64,000 nt of DNA from Trichopria drosophilae (GCA_030407085.1 JAQOWT010000011.1:113597-177596); one strand, 5' to 3'. Positions 32,691-43,945 are shown, counted from the stretch's first letter. Numbers and translations: made by a program. Notes: generated from the sequence alone by a model not told the origin.

Positions 32691-33600
32691 AATTTAAAAA
32701 AATTTTTTTTACCTGAAATTTATTTTAAGTGTCTTTACGATGCTCTTATAATAATTGCGACCCCGATCATACTCTTGTTCCTGAGGTATTGATGTCGAGG
32801 ATTAATGGTGTTTATAATGGTTAATTTTTGGATTAACAGTAATCTTTATACAGTTGTGTACTTATAGATTACTGTTTTTTTTTCTGATGATTAGTTTTTA
32901 ATCATTTGCGAGCCGTATATGCGCGTATTGCTCGAATTAATAGTTTTTCTCGTTGAATTTTGAGAACGCTACTTTTCCGAATTGGCTGCTGCGAATCGGC
33001 TGCTAGTTTTCTACGAGTATATTAGTGAAAATTGAACTTAATAGTAAAGACAAACGTAATCTTAAACTTGAGCATAGTTTAAATGCAACTATATATCCGA
33101 GAATGATTACGCAAAAATATTACAGTCGACAAAATGTGGCAAAAAAAAATTTACTTCGAAAAATTTGAAAAAATTTCAGCCAATAGATGAGTAATAAATG
33201 AAACTTTTTCTTTCCTAAAAATTTGTTATATCACGTCAATTTTCCGAGATAGAGCAGATTGAAAAAATAATCAAATTATTTTGTTCAAAATTGATAAAGT
33301 ATTTGTAAAGAATTGTTAAACAAAATCCCGAAGAGGTAAATTGAAGCTAAAGGGATTATCCATCCACACGTTGTACTTTTCTCCTGCAATCATTTTTTTA
33401 AAAATGGGAGTGGTTTCAAACAAAAGAAAGTAATACCCAAAAATGACTTTAGTGGCATTCCATACAGAGGGCAAATTTTGAGTCTCAGATTTTGTTCATA
33501 ATTGGGCATATTTAGTAATAATTAGGGCTTTAATTTAGTAATAACATTGCTTGAGTTGTTCTAAGTCCCCGACCCCGTGGTGCATACGATATTTTATGTA
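32691..33600. other. AT-rich region without a recognised gene
   Basis: No motif, long ORF or inverted repeat recognised. Confidence 0.4.
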
Positions 33601-33930
33601 ACGAAGGCAGAAAAATTGTGTAACTAGGGCGGAAAGGCAAGCACTATGTCGCGGGCATGAGTCGCAGGCAATGACGAAGTGAGCCGAAAGCGAGCCGAAG
33701 CATACCCATGGGTCTGCAGACGAGAAATTCAAGCATCGCCCGAGCGTGTAATGCATTTCCACCCGCGATACACACGATACATTTTGTCACACCTGTTTAC
33801 AAAAATGCCACCTTAGCGGGCCTCGGGTACCCAGTAGCGGGCGGTAATGCGGTCAGCGGGCGGTAAAACGTGCAAAACGCCCGTGCGCATGCGCAGTTGC
33901 GCCTTCTTCTGTAAAGGTGTGACAAAAACG
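33601..33930 (+). promoter_or_regulatory. CpG-rich segment with an NRF1-type site, possible promoter
   Basis: A GC-rich island in AT-rich surroundings containing TGCGCATGCGCA (33,891-33,902), the palindromic NRF1/Ewg-type motif common in animal housekeeping promoters. A nearby imperfect hairpin (TTTTGTCACACCT / AGGTGTGACAAAA) and AGCGGGCGGTAA repeated twice suggest it could instead be a transposon remnant. It lies about 130 bp upstream of the candidate start codon at 34,034. Confidence 0.4.
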
Positions 33931-34033
33931 CCTTGTTTGTGCATGTATTACATAAAATGTATAAAACCTAATTTTACTGTAACCTTAACACAAAGATTGT
34001 TAATCATTGTTAACGATCAGGGCGAAAGGAAAT

Positions 34034-34147
34034 ATGGACGACTCTAGTTTCTCAAGCCGGAAGGCCTACAAGCGATACTTAAAAAATGCGGCGTATCCCA
34101 TTCCACCATCGACCAAGTACAGAGATAAACATATTTCAAGGCAAAAT
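34034..34147 (+). CDS. Candidate first exon of an unrecognised gene
   Basis: ATG in a fair context (AAATATGG) opens a 38-codon exon beginning MDDSSFSSRKAYKRYLKN, rich in Ser, Lys and Tyr and plausible as a nuclear protein N-terminus. The frame stops at 34,160-34,162, but AAT/GTAATA at 34,147-34,148 is an acceptable splice donor in phase 0. The next candidate exon (35,895-36,123) begins in phase 0. The intron would contain the TIR element at 34,179-35,842. Product not recognised. Confidence 0.4.
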
Positions 34148-34178
34148 GTAATAATAAATTGATATTTCATTATTTGAT

Positions 34179-35842
34179 AGTAGTATAGGGGTACCGATAG
34201 CCAGACGTAACCACCCCCCACTTCTCGATCTTGGGGTAGGTCTGGCGCCAGACGTAAACATTGTGGTAGGTTAGGGGTTAATGACCTAATAAAGGGGTGT
34301 GGTAATGATGATTAATGGGTAATTGAGCCGCCGCGTGCAATAACAACAGGTGCGTTCGAACCGACCCATCTTAAGTAGTAACAGTCAGCTCCACAGTTTT
34401 TTGCGTTTATTTCATTTCGTTTAATAGATAGCGATTTGCCGCCAGTGACAATGTTTCAGGTATTGAAAATATCTTCAATTTGAGTTATCAGTCGTTTCGA
34501 TTCGTTGAAGATTGAGTCCAGGGGAGCCTTCAGAAATCGCGGGTTTCCCGCACCTTACTGGATCAGCTAATCGCGGTGAGGCGCGGGAAAAACGCGACTT
34601 CTGAGGTATCCCCTGAATTTAAACTTCAACGAATCGAAACGAGTGATGTCTCAAATTGAAGATAATTTCAATACCTACAACTTTGTCACGGGCGGCAAAT
34701 TTCTATCTATTAAACAAAACGAAATAAACGCATAAAACTGTGAAACTGACTGTTTCTACTGAAGATGGGTCGGTTCGAGCACATATGTTGTTACTGCACG
34801 CGGCGGCTCAATTAATGTCAAAATAAGCAATAAAACCGGTAATAAATAATGATAATTGTTTAATAAATGTCAGATAAATGTTAATTAATGATCGTAAATA
34901 ACCCTATCGTAGCCTTTTGAGGTAAGTCGGTACTCGGACGTAAACAAACCTATGCGGGGACCTTTTTGCGCACAGATGAGGTAGATCATGGTTCAACGAC
35001 CTGATATGTACGTGCCATTAATGGTGAAGGGTTAATTAAAATGTAAACAAATAATAAAAACGGTAATAAATAATGATAATAGGGTAATTACTGTCAGATG
35101 AGTATTAGTTATGAAGATTAATGGTCGTTTAAAACAATAAAAATGTTAATAAATAATGATAAAGGGGTAACTAATGAAAATAAGCGTTATTTTATGTACG
35201 CGTAGCGGCCTTGATGTAAACAAAAACATCTACGGGGTCCCTTTGGCCGAAATGTGAGGTAGGTCATGGTTCAGCGACCGCGTATTTGTGTATGCTTTAT
35301 TGGTACGATAAACAGGTATTGAGGTAGGTCATGGTTAATGCGTTAAGATGATAATTTATAAAATAATTAATGTCTGACAATAGACGTAAATAAATAATGA
35401 TATTTCGAGGGGTAATTACTGTCAGATAAGCGACAAGTTATGTAGGAAATAAACCTAGACGGTAGTCCAAAGAATGCAAAGATGAGGTAGGTTATGGTTG
35501 AACTCGAAATAGGAAAACACCGCATTTATTAAAATCATGCTTTATTTAAGCACAGCACAATTAATACACATAAATATGCTATATTTTATCAAATTCATTG
35601 TTGCACTGAATCTTATGTGATGTTATACCACTTCCACAGACGTCAATCCCTCCTCTTTGTTTAAGTTTATTCAATACACGATTTTCACTACAATTGTTGT
35701 AGTCATTTTTATTAGGTTTTATTAGGTCATTGACCCCTAACCTACCTCAATGTATGTTTACGTCTGGCGCCTGACCTACCCCAAAGTGAGGAGTGGGGGG
35801 GGGGGGGTGTTTACGCCTGGCTATCGGTGCCCCTATACTACT
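34179..35842. mobile_element. 1,664-bp TIR element with a TTTGAT target duplication
   Basis: Ends AGTAGTATAGGGGTACCGAT then AGCCAGACGTAA, and the inverted TTACGCCTGGCT then ATCGGTGCCCCTATACTACT. Both ends are flanked by TTTGAT (34,173-34,178 and 35,843-35,848). The next 80 bp (GGGGTAGGTCTGGCGCCAGA; TGACCTACCCCAAAGTG) are also inverted. The interior has repeats of AATAAATAATGATAA and GAGGTAGGTCATGGTTCA and a nested hairpin. No transposase. A 6-bp duplication excludes mariner and most Harbinger elements; the family is not identified. Confidence 0.75.
34325..34818. mobile_element. 494-bp palindromic MITE nested in the TIR element
   Basis: The left arm AATTGAGCCGCCGCGTGCAA ... GAACCGACCCATCTT is mirrored by AAGATGGGTCGGTTCGAGC ... 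TGCACGCGGCGGCTCAATT. The centre around 34,560 holds the mirrored AATCGCGGGTTTCCCGC / GCGGGAAAAACGCGACTT. Possibly TA- or TTAA-flanked; not resolved. Confidence 0.75.
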
Positions 35843-35894
35843 TTTGATACTACATGCACATTCACAACAATAAGATTGATATACTTTTTCGAAG

Positions 35895-36123
35895 GCATTA
35901 AAAACTGTCAATGGACCACATTCGATTGGAAATGATAATAATGATACTGACCCTGATGTACAGATGACAGTGTTTGAAGATGCTGAAAACTTTGAGAAAG
36001 AAGATGAAATATGCGATCGTAATGTTAAGGAAGAAACAGTGGAACTTCACTCTCATACAATCTCTGCAAGATGACATTACAGATATTGAAAATGAAATTA
36101 ATCAAAACGAGGATTTACAGGAG
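35895..36123 (+). pseudogene. Candidate second exon of the 34,034 gene, with a one-base frameshift
   Basis: After the acceptor CTTTTTCGAAG the frame reads ALKTVNGPHS, then the acidic NDNNDTDPDVQMTVFEDAEN, to a TGA at 36,072. The next frame continues as QSLQDDITDIENEINQNEDL to a GAG/GTATAT donor at 36,124. Composition stays acidic and helical across the shift, suggesting one exon with a single-base indel. The protein is not recognised; acidic leaders of this kind precede tnp2-like transposases and other nuclear proteins. Confidence 0.4.
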
Positions 36124-36839
36124 GTATATAAGTGGGCAAACCCTATAGTATTTTTTTCTATTATTAATATTATTATTCCCTGTGCCTTTTACACTTCCAT
36201 CGTTCCATCGCTCACAGGTAGGTCTGAGTCCAAAAAGCAGAATAGTACATTACTCACCAAGAGAGGTAAAACAAAGAATGTCTCAGACTGCGTGCAATTT
36301 TTACCCGATGCGAAGCCGAGGGTAAAAAACATGCAGTCTAAGGTATTCTTTTTTACTTCCCGAGGGAAGTATACGATTTTTCTTTATGGCGATTTTTGCA
36401 CTCCATTTAAAATTAAAAAAATTCTGTCTCGGGCTGTATCACATATATAGAGGGCTGAAATCCTTTCTGTGGCTATAACAAAAGAAATATTCATTGCAGG
36501 TCAAAATGTCTCAGAGATAAATTACAGGACTTAAAAAACCTTTAAAATGAGTTCTCATTCGTCCAAACAAATTCAACACGAGCCGAGTTATTGCAAAAAT
36601 AGTGCTTTTATTTCAGTGCTGAATAACTTGAAAACTATAGTTTGCACAAATTTTTGTCAAAGGAAAAATGTTTCCAGAATTTTCCAAAGAATCTACTGTT
36701 TCCCGGTCGGTAGTCAACGGACGATCACCCTGTATATGTATAAAACACACATTGCGAGTTTTTGGCGTGTCCTCAAACCAGACACTATACATATGCCAAT
36801 GTCCCGAAACTAGTATTTACACATATATATGTATGTATA
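36124..36839. other. Spacer with a dispersed repeat
   Basis: 36,270-36,370 (AATGTCTCAGACTGCGTGC, TTCTTTTTTACTTCCCGAGG) shares blocks with 5,750-5,890. No further gene recognised. Confidence 0.45.
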
Positions 36840-37129
36840 TTAGGGCGTATTGAAAATTTTTCTTTTGCTCGCTATAATTTTAAATTAAAGTTTACTTCGA
36901 AAATAGTTCAAAAAGAGGTTACAAAACGTTTTGCAATGTATACCAACGGAGCACCGAGCGCTCGATAATGCCATTTTTCGCACTTTTTTTATTTAAGGCC
37001 TCGTAACTTTTGTCTGTTTTGACTAAAGTTTATCTTTTTTTTTACCCCGGGTGCCCATATCTATATGAAAACTATTCCACATATGATTGGATGTATGTAA
37101 ACCATACTTCACCGCATAAAAAGTTGTCA

Positions 37130-37345
37130 AATAGTACTTTTCGATACAAGGGTGCAAAAGTTTCTTCTAACGGATGTGCGAGTTGCGGCCCGAGCCGAAG
37201 GCGAGGTCGCGAGCACATTCGCTGGAAAGAACGTTTACACGCGTGTGCCGAACAATATTTTTTGTTGCAGCGTGCGGAAAGTGCCCTTGAAAATCGAAAA
37301 AATCACTTTACGCATCACTTTACGCACGCTGTAACAAAAAATTAT
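37130..37345. mobile_element. Inserted repeat block shared with 4,640-4,815
   Basis: TAGTACTTTTCGATACAAGG opens the block. GCCCGAGCCGAAGGCGAGG, GTGTGCCGAACAATATTTTT and ACTTTACGCATCACTTTACG follow as at 4,640-4,815. The mirrored arm lacks it, so it was inserted after the arm formed. Confidence 0.7.
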
Positions 37346-38278
37346 TTTTCCACATTTTTTTTGTATTCTTTTTAATCCATACATTTTTCTTCACACGCGA
37401 ATGAGCTGAAATTTCTTACTAGGGTATTTTAGGGGTTGCTGATCATGAATCCATTGTTAAATTCATCATCAGCGACTACAAAACCAACGGAGTGCCCATT
37501 TTTAGCCAGATTTATCTAATTTTTCACTATATGGCGCCATCATACTGATTGGCCATTTTGAATTTTTAAAACTAGTAACGGATTCGTAATCACCGACCCG
37601 AAAGTCTTATATTATACTATAACTCCGTATTTAGGATTCGGAGCAGGTACTCAAAAATTATATTAAATCCAACTCAAAAACCGCAAATTATGGCCGTTCC
37701 CACCAGGGATGCCATTTATAACCGTAATTTATTGAATTACGGCAGGTACGCAAATAATAAAAACTACACAAACTCAAATAATAGGGAACTCAAATATTTC
37801 CAAAACTTCAAATCTTTTATTTCGATTTTTAATTTACATTAGGATTCTAAACGCGACAGGCTAGTACGAGGTTCGTAAATCACTCGACGGCGAGTTACGC
37901 GACGATGACCGGAAACCAAATTTTTCGGAGTCAACACGCGACTTTATTACACTCCCGAAAATACGTATTAGATACTTCGAAATATCCTACGCGAACCGCG
38001 ACTCGAATGGGGAACGTACAATATATATCAGGGAACCACTTACTCGAAAGACGATAAATGTGGCGACGCTGAATACGGGCGAAGGTGATGTCGGATGCTG
38101 GGGTTGTCGATTTCAAGAGGACAAATGGGCGCTTTGCCCACTGCGAATGTCATGTCATTACACGAACCATAGACGAGGCGGCGACGAGCGAAGCCGTGTC
38201 GCCGGCGAGCTTTTCGACAGTATTTCGACTAACGTCTTAAGTATACGAATATTTATTTACGGCTGCTATACGTCTTAA

Positions 38279-38529
38279 CCCTACTGAAAAAAAAGCATCC
38301 GGTAAACCCGGCTGGTAATACCGGCCGGTATTTTTAACATAGAATTTCGACGAAAACAATCAAAAACTATACATTAAAAAATAAATTAATTTTTAATTGT
38401 TTTCGTCGAAATTCTATGTTAAAAATACCGGCCGGTATCACCAGCCTGATAAATTTGCCTGGTGTACCGTTCTAAAACACCGGGCGGTATTACCGGGTGG
38501 TTTCACTGGCCGTTTTTTTTTCAGTAGGG
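38279..38529. mobile_element. 251-bp hairpin MITE, CCCTACTGAAAAAAAA ends
   Basis: Terminal CCCTACTGAAAAAAAA and TTTTTTTTCAGTAGGG. The inner stem GGCCGGTATTTTTAACATAG then AATTTCGACGAAAACAAT is perfect. A diverged relative lies at 25,135-25,265. Confidence 0.85.
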
Positions 38530-39158
38530 AATTCCTTATCGTCAATCTCGTATAATACAGAGTTTTCGGAGTGGCTGATTACAAACCCGTTAACGGATTT
38601 TAACAATTCAAAATAGCGGAGTCAATATGACGGCGACATATTGTGAAAAATTACATAATCAGGCTAAAACTGGGCACTCCGTGGGTTTTATGGTTGCTGA
38701 TGATGAATCTGACAATAGATTCATGATCAACAACCTCTAAGACAACCCCTTACTCAAGAAATTTCAGTTCATTCGCGTGTGAAGAAAAATGTATGGATTA
38801 AAAAGTAATAAAAAAATGTGCAAAAATGGTTTTTCATAATTTTCTATGTATGGTTATGGAAGTATGGTTTATATACATCCCATTATATGTGGAACAGTTG
38901 TCATGTAGATGTGGGCACCCGGGGTAAAAAGGCGAGAAACTTCAGTCAAAATAGACAAAAGTTACGAAGTCTTAAATAAAAAAAGTGCGAAAAATGGCGT
39001 TTTTGAGCGCTTGGTACTCCATCGGTATATGTATATTGCAAAACGTTTTGTAACCTCTTCTTGAGCTATTTTCGAAGTAAACTTTAGTTTACAACCATAG
39101 CGAGAAAAAAGAAATGTTCGATATACCATAATGTATACCTATATATATATATAAACAT

Positions 39159-39366
39159 AGGTTTGTGGGGACCTGGGAACGTATAAGTAGCCTTTTGTAG
39201 GGGCATCGTCGAATAGTGGGGACCGTCCCCACAAGTCAGACTTAAAACTTTTCAATTGTAGGGACCGCACGTTGCCACATCTTCTACTTTTGAAGGCCCG
39301 CGCGCCCGGAGGGCTGTCCTGTAGATTTAAAGAAGGTTTGGCAACATGGTCGGTCCTCACAAACCC
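39159..39366. mobile_element. MITE of about 208 bp, AGGTTTGTGGGGACC ends
   Basis: Ends AGGTTTGTGGGGACC and GGTCCTCACAAACCC are inverted, with a second GTGGGGACCGTCCCCAC palindrome inside (39,217-39,233). Confidence 0.65.
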
Positions 39367-39384
39367 TTGTTTCTATATATATTA

Positions 39385-39562
39385 GGGTGTTTCAAAATAA
39401 AACTTTAACCTTTTTGCGCGACCTCTAAATGACCTAAAATTGCACGTTACATAGGGGAAGAAGTTTGCGTTTGTTGTCGTCTGTTGATTTCCTCTATGAC
39501 CCATGCAAATTTCGGTTATTTAGAGGTCGCGCAAAGAGGTCAAAGTTTTATTTTGACACACC

Positions 39563-39563
<1 letters not shown>
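39385..39563. mobile_element. 179-bp mariner-like MITE, TA duplication
   Basis: GGGTGTTTCAAAATAAAACT then TTAACC...GCGCGACCTCTAAATGACC is mirrored by GGTTATTTAGAGGTCGCGC...AAGTTTTATTTTGACACACCC. Flanked by TA on both sides. A (TA)n run follows at 39,565-39,601. Confidence 0.8.
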
Positions 39564-39601
<38 letters not shown>

Positions 39602-39603
<2 letters not shown>

Positions 39604-40410
39604 ATATAAATGTATGAAAATTTGTTCATCAAAGGTTTGGTTCTCATTTTCTTCTATTTCGGTTTAATTCTATTATATTTTTTTATCATAAAAGTCGACC
39701 AACAGGTTGTACAGAGAAATAAGAAATAAATTTTGTGTGAGAAAATAAGAGAAGAAGCGATGTATTAAGGGCCCTTGAGCACACCAATCCGTTGGCTGAA
39801 AAGTGAGACGGTTTTGAGCAGATATTTAAGAATTACGGATCATTGGTCACATATTTATTTTTTACAAAATATTTTTGTAGCTTGTTAACTGCCGAATTAG
39901 TGATTTTGGATGCTGAGAAGTAATAAAAAGTCTTGTTGCTGAGAAGTAATTAAAAAGTAATTCCGAAATTATAAATTCAACGGTATGTTAGAAAATCTGT
40001 CACACAGTAAAAAATTTAAATGAATATTATAAATTGATTATAACTTTCATTAAATATATTGCAATGTTCTCACATTTATTGTTTTTCCTAATGCGAGTTA
40101 GATATTTCACAACGGTGTTTACAAATTTACAAAATATGACAGCAATTAAAAGTTGAATTCTTACCTCATACGATTGACGAACTCTTGCAAGAGTTCGAGG
40201 ATGTATATCTTCCTTTCTGCCGGTTTTTAAGTATAATTTGTATTGAGGTCGTTCCATTTTTGTGCACTTTATCAATTTGGTATTACACTACACATACTAT
40301 AAACTCACTTGAAAACTTTAAATTTTCTTCACTTTTCTGATTCGGAATTATGTCCTACTCACGTGGGTTCGTTCGTTATTCTCCCTCTGCGGTGGTGCTT
40401 TGCTGTCCTT
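39602..40410. other. AT-rich spacer
   Basis: No gene recognised; the minus-strand ORF at 40,027-40,275 has no known motif. Confidence 0.4.
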
Positions 40411-40855
40411 GTTTAAGGAGGTTCACCAGGTCAAAGAATTAACATTGAGAATTTAACGAAAAAATTATAGTAGGTTAAACAATGAAAGAAATTAATGCCT
40501 GCAAAGTTTCAAGCCCCTAGGTACCTTCAGAGCAGAGAAATTAATAAGAATGTTCACGATTCTTTAACATTGAGTTTTATGGGAACATGTATATATTCAT
40601 GAAATTCGTATTGAATTAACATTGAGTTTTTCGTAAAATTTATACTACTGATAAAAAAATTTGTGAGATTTTATTTGCAGAAAGAAAAACGTCTCTTCCT
40701 ACCTTTAGAGACGAGAAATAAAATAAACAAATAGCTAAAAGGGTCATTTTTGGTTATGTTGACGGATGGCAACGTCTTAGAAAGCATACCACCGAAGTTA
40801 TATTGGCGTCCGTTCCATATTTGACTCGATAGGTACCTGGTGAACCTCCTTAAAC
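40411..40855. mobile_element. 445-bp element with 21-bp perfect TIRs
   Basis: Ends GTTTAAGGAGGTTCACCAGG(T) and the exact inverse (A)CCTGGTGAACCTCCTTAAAC. The interior is AT-rich without coding capacity. It sits just upstream of the promoter-like region of the gene starting at 41,175. Confidence 0.8.
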
Positions 40856-40924
40856 ATACACACGAAAACAAAGGGACAGAGAGAAAGAGAGCTGAGATCG
40901 TTTATGAGAGACAAACAATGTAAC

Positions 40925-41174
40925 GATGAAAGAGATTGGTCGCAGAAACTTCGACGACACGTGATTGGTCGCATGAACACGTGCTGCTGTTATACCAACC
41001 CTTCCGTATTTGTATGGTAGTGGTTGCACAGGTAGCACATGTTCAATATTCATACGTATATGTACAGTGTGCACACCTACACGAACGAAAGTAAAGCGCG
41101 AGATTAAAAGTGAATTGTGCAAGTTAACGAAAGTTATATTTAAAGTGTAGAACAGTGTATCAGTTTATCGCGAA
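40925..41174 (+). promoter_or_regulatory. Promoter and 5' UTR candidate of the BEN-like gene
   Basis: Two inverted CCAAT boxes in the same setting (GATTGGTCGCAGAAAC at 40,932; GATTGGTCGCATGAAC at 40,964) and an E-box CACGTG (40,979) lie 190-240 bp before the ATG. The last 100 bp look like a leader (no ATG, ending CGCGAA before ATGG). No clear TATA box. Confidence 0.45.
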
Positions 41175-41422
41175 ATGGCAGAAATAGCAATTAACTTTGC
41201 TAGTATTAGATTTGAGGACCAACGAAACAAAACATACACGGTTCCCATTGAGTATGTACGTACATACAAGACTGTATTAAAAATATCTCCACAAAACGAA
41301 CGAGATTTTAATCAAAATGAGAAATATAGAGTACAAATGTGGTTCTAAGGACTTTCAAGAAAGCTGTAGCCCGACCTGTAAACATTACTCTTACTATAAG
41401 GCATACATCATATGTCTTGCCT
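41175..41422 (+). CDS. BEN-like gene exon 1 (one-base frameshift inside)
   Basis: Starts MAEIAINFASIRFEDQRNKT in a good start context. The frame reaches YRVQMWF then stops at 41,346. Shifting by one base near 41,341 gives SKDFQESCSPTCKHYSYYKA then YIICLA, ending in phase 1 at a strong donor T/GTAAGTAT. The pattern (charged strand, YRV.W, Cys/His, YYKA.I.CLA) looks like the N-terminal module that precedes BEN domains in several insect proteins. That link is from memory of the family pattern and is tentative. Confidence 0.5.
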
Positions 41423-41608
41423 GTAAGTATATAATGATTAATATTGTAATTTTACTTTTTATGCATTCTTTCAATTATGATGGGAAATTTTACAAAATAC
41501 TCGACATTTCCTTGCAAACACAAATGAAAACACATGTAGAGAAGTCTGTAATGTTTACATTGGGTCGCCTTCAGAGAAAAGTAAACAATAATTGTACTTT
41601 TGTTGTAG

Positions 41609-41751
41609 CATCAAAAGAGGAGATAATAAAGAAACTAAGTAGCTCAAGGATTAAGTTTCCAAAAGAAATGTATGATCCAATGACAAGTACGGACACCTCT
41701 GTGTTATCGGATAATTTTATACCCTCATCCAGTAAAACACCAAACTGCGCA
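41609..41751 (+). CDS. BEN-like gene exon 2
   Basis: Bounded by TTTTGTTGTAG/CA and GCA/GTAAGTATA, both strong. It starts in phase 1, matching exon 1, and reads SKEEIIKKLSSSRIKFPKEM then a Ser/Thr-rich stretch, ending in phase 0. The intron between exons 1 and 2 is 186 bp. A possible further coding stretch at 41,890-41,990 (DSDSDELMTVHVSVPSKDD) has an acceptor in the wrong phase and is not included. Confidence 0.6.
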
Positions 41752-43144
41752 GTAAGTATACGTATGACTAATTCGAAAAAATATTTTTAAAACAAAATTT
41801 TTTGTAATTTTTTTCAATATACTAAACTTGATTTCGGTTATGTATGAAGAGTACCTTCAGCTACGTCTGTATTATTAACAAAACACAGACAGTGACAGTG
41901 ACGAACTGATGACAGTGCACGTTTCGGTTCCAAGCAAAGACGATAGAAGTGTTTCCAATCGCAGTTTCAATGTGCCTTTCGATACATTATAGTCAAGGTA
42001 GCATTTGACTCTATGTACATTGAATAAATAATTTTGTTCGTATGGTAATTAAGTAGCAGTTTACACGATTAAATCAAAAGGTATAAATAAATAATTGGTC
42101 GGAGGTTTGGAATACTTTAAAATGACTTTGAATAACAAAGTCTGAATAAAGTATTCTCGAAAGCAATCAATGTAAATAAAAGAATGTAAAGCAATTTTAT
42201 TCAATTGAACTTGCATTGAAACTTAGTCATAATTATTGAATTTTCTGTAAAATTTAATGATAGTATTAAGGCTAAAAAGAATAAAATGAAGGAAAAACAG
42301 GAAAAACATTTTATGTAGAAGAGTTCAAATTAAACAATTAGCAGAAATTTATTTTTAAAAAGTACTGACCAATGTTTAGAAATCTTTCGATTGTTTTTAT
42401 TTTTATACAATTATTTAAATATTTTTTATTAAAAAAAAAATAATTGAAAATTAATTTTTGTTTCAAAATTATTTTTATTTTTATTTTGTATGTTTTAGTT
42501 TCAAGCTTTTTTAGAAAATTTTATTTCTGCTGAATGATTAACAAACGTAATTGAAGACTATTATATAATTTTAAGAAAATTCTTAAAAAAGAACAAAATA
42601 AATATTTTAGATTTTTTAATGGCTGAGTCTACATATATCCAACGGAACGACCCCCTCGGTGCCTCCCGGCCCCCCTGCGGTGGGCCGCGCCCGATACTAC
42701 CCGCTAACCTAACCGCGAGAGGGGAATCACGGAGTGGGAGGCATTTCGTGCGTGGAAATAGACATTCCGTTTTTTAATTGACAATGTTTTAATCATTGTA
42801 GACTTTGACTGGAAAACCGATCAAATTTTTAATCTATTTGTTCAATTTTTGAAATTTGAAACTTTCTTAAGATAGAAAAAGTAATTTTTTTTATCTGAGG
42901 TGAAACTGAGGTGTTTTGATCAAATTAATCCTTAGATTTTAGGAGTTTTCTTTCAAAAAGCGTATCAAAAAAATCTACAAAAATGGACAATGTTTTTTGT
43001 GAATTCCTTCCTTACCAGAAGAAGATGGTAATTATATTTCACGTAATGCCGACATATGGCGCCACCAAATTTATTTCTTACATTTCGATGATACTGTTAC
43101 GATTTTTATGTTTTTCGTAATGCAATTTTTATCAGGATCAGGAG
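41752..43144. other. Intron-like AT-rich region
   Basis: Besides the doubtful exon at 41,890-41,990, there is a GC-rich island at 42,640-42,770 (CCCCTCGGTGCCTCCCGG) with no known identity. No repeats recognised. Confidence 0.4.
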
Positions 43145-43945
43145 TTGTAAGGGATGATTCTCGGTAGCTGAGAATCGTTTCTGGGATCTTCCGCATAAAG
43201 GAGATCGACACCCCAAGTGACGAAATACTGGCGAATTTAGTAATAATAACTTTGATTTATTTTTGGAAATGCCAACTACAGGTCGTACAGATCGTCCGGG
43301 TATATAAATACTAAGTCCGGTATTGATTCGCGGAGAGTCGCGGATTAATGTGTCGCGAAGCTTCTAAGTCCCGAGATCCCTGCACCGAGATCTTGACGGC
43401 GTCAATCGCGGGGCGACTCTGCACCGAGATCTTCACTCGATCATTAACGGGGCGACTCTGCACCGAGATCTTCACGGCGTCAATCGCGGGGCGACTCTGC
43501 ACCGAGATCTTCACTCGATCATTAACGGGGCGACTCTGATTTCGGGCAATGCGATTGCCCTTTTTATATGGTAGATGTCGATGAGATCATCGTCCTTTTT
43601 GATGGACACCTGCACTTGTTGTTTGCCACGTGCTATCTTCCACGAATCGCTCACCCCTTTTGACTTATCGGTAACCTTGGCGATTCGGGGAACGTGTGCT
43701 ATTGTGTGCGTGTGTGAGTCACAATCTTAAGGATTGTGTTACTTCGAGCTTCGGCGTGGCACATTCTTTTCTTGACCGGCTTGCAGCTAGAGGAACCCGT
43801 GGTTCCCAGTGTAGGTTACAGCACGTGTGCAATATATGTGCGACGCCGAATCGGGCTCTTCGGTGTGTGTGTGTCTTGTCGATCTTACAAAGACAAGTAT
43901 TGTCTATGTTACGATGGCTATGTGCGTAGCCAGCATCCGTAACAA
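43145..43945 (+). mobile_element. Possible solo LTR (TGTAAGGGATG ... CATCCGTAACA)
   Basis: The 800-bp segment begins TGTAAGGGATG and ends CATCCGTAACA, an imperfect LTR-style inverted end. It contains a TATA box (GGGTATATAAATAC, 43,298) followed by a 39-bp repeat array. No convincing target duplication, so the call is tentative. Confidence 0.35.
43381..43537. repeat. 39-bp tandem repeat in alternating A/B versions
   Basis: Each unit has CGACTCTGCACCGAGATCTT then either CACGGCGTCAATCGCGGGG or CACTCGATCATTAACGGGG, alternating to give a 78-bp higher-order unit, about four units in all. It lies just downstream of the TATA box. Confidence 0.9.

Larger units (their letters stand above)
36840..39125. 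mobile_element. Large inverted-repeat element, about 2.3 kb
   Basis: The left arm (TTTACTTCGAAAATAGTTC, GTTACAAAACGTTTTGCAAT, CGCACTTTTTTTATTTAAGG, TACCCCGGGTGCCCA; then GCGAATGAGCTGAAATTTC, GGTTGCTGATCATGAATCC) is mirrored from 39,120 back to about 38,560. The left arm is interrupted at about 37,130-37,340 by the block also found at 4,640-4,815. Near the inner ends AATTCAAAATAGCGGAGTC is a variant of the AAAATGGCGGATCC motif. The centre holds another hairpin MITE. Confidence 0.75.

Noticed and set aside
41431..41608. Continuation of the plus-strand ORF 41,317-41,790 through the intron
   Set aside because: A perfect GTAAGT donor and TTTTGTTGTAG acceptor bracket this stretch in matching phase; the open frame in between is probably chance.
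41890..41993. Additional exon (DSDSDELMTVHV...) of the BEN-like gene
   Set aside because: The only nearby acceptor gives phase 1 where phase 0 is needed; kept as a note, not annotated.
42700..42716. Telomere-like CTAACCTAACC
   Set aside because: Only two units, inside a GC-rich island; no array.
43145..43945. Confident LTR call
   Set aside because: Ends look LTR-like but no 4-6-bp target duplication matches; kept at low confidence only.
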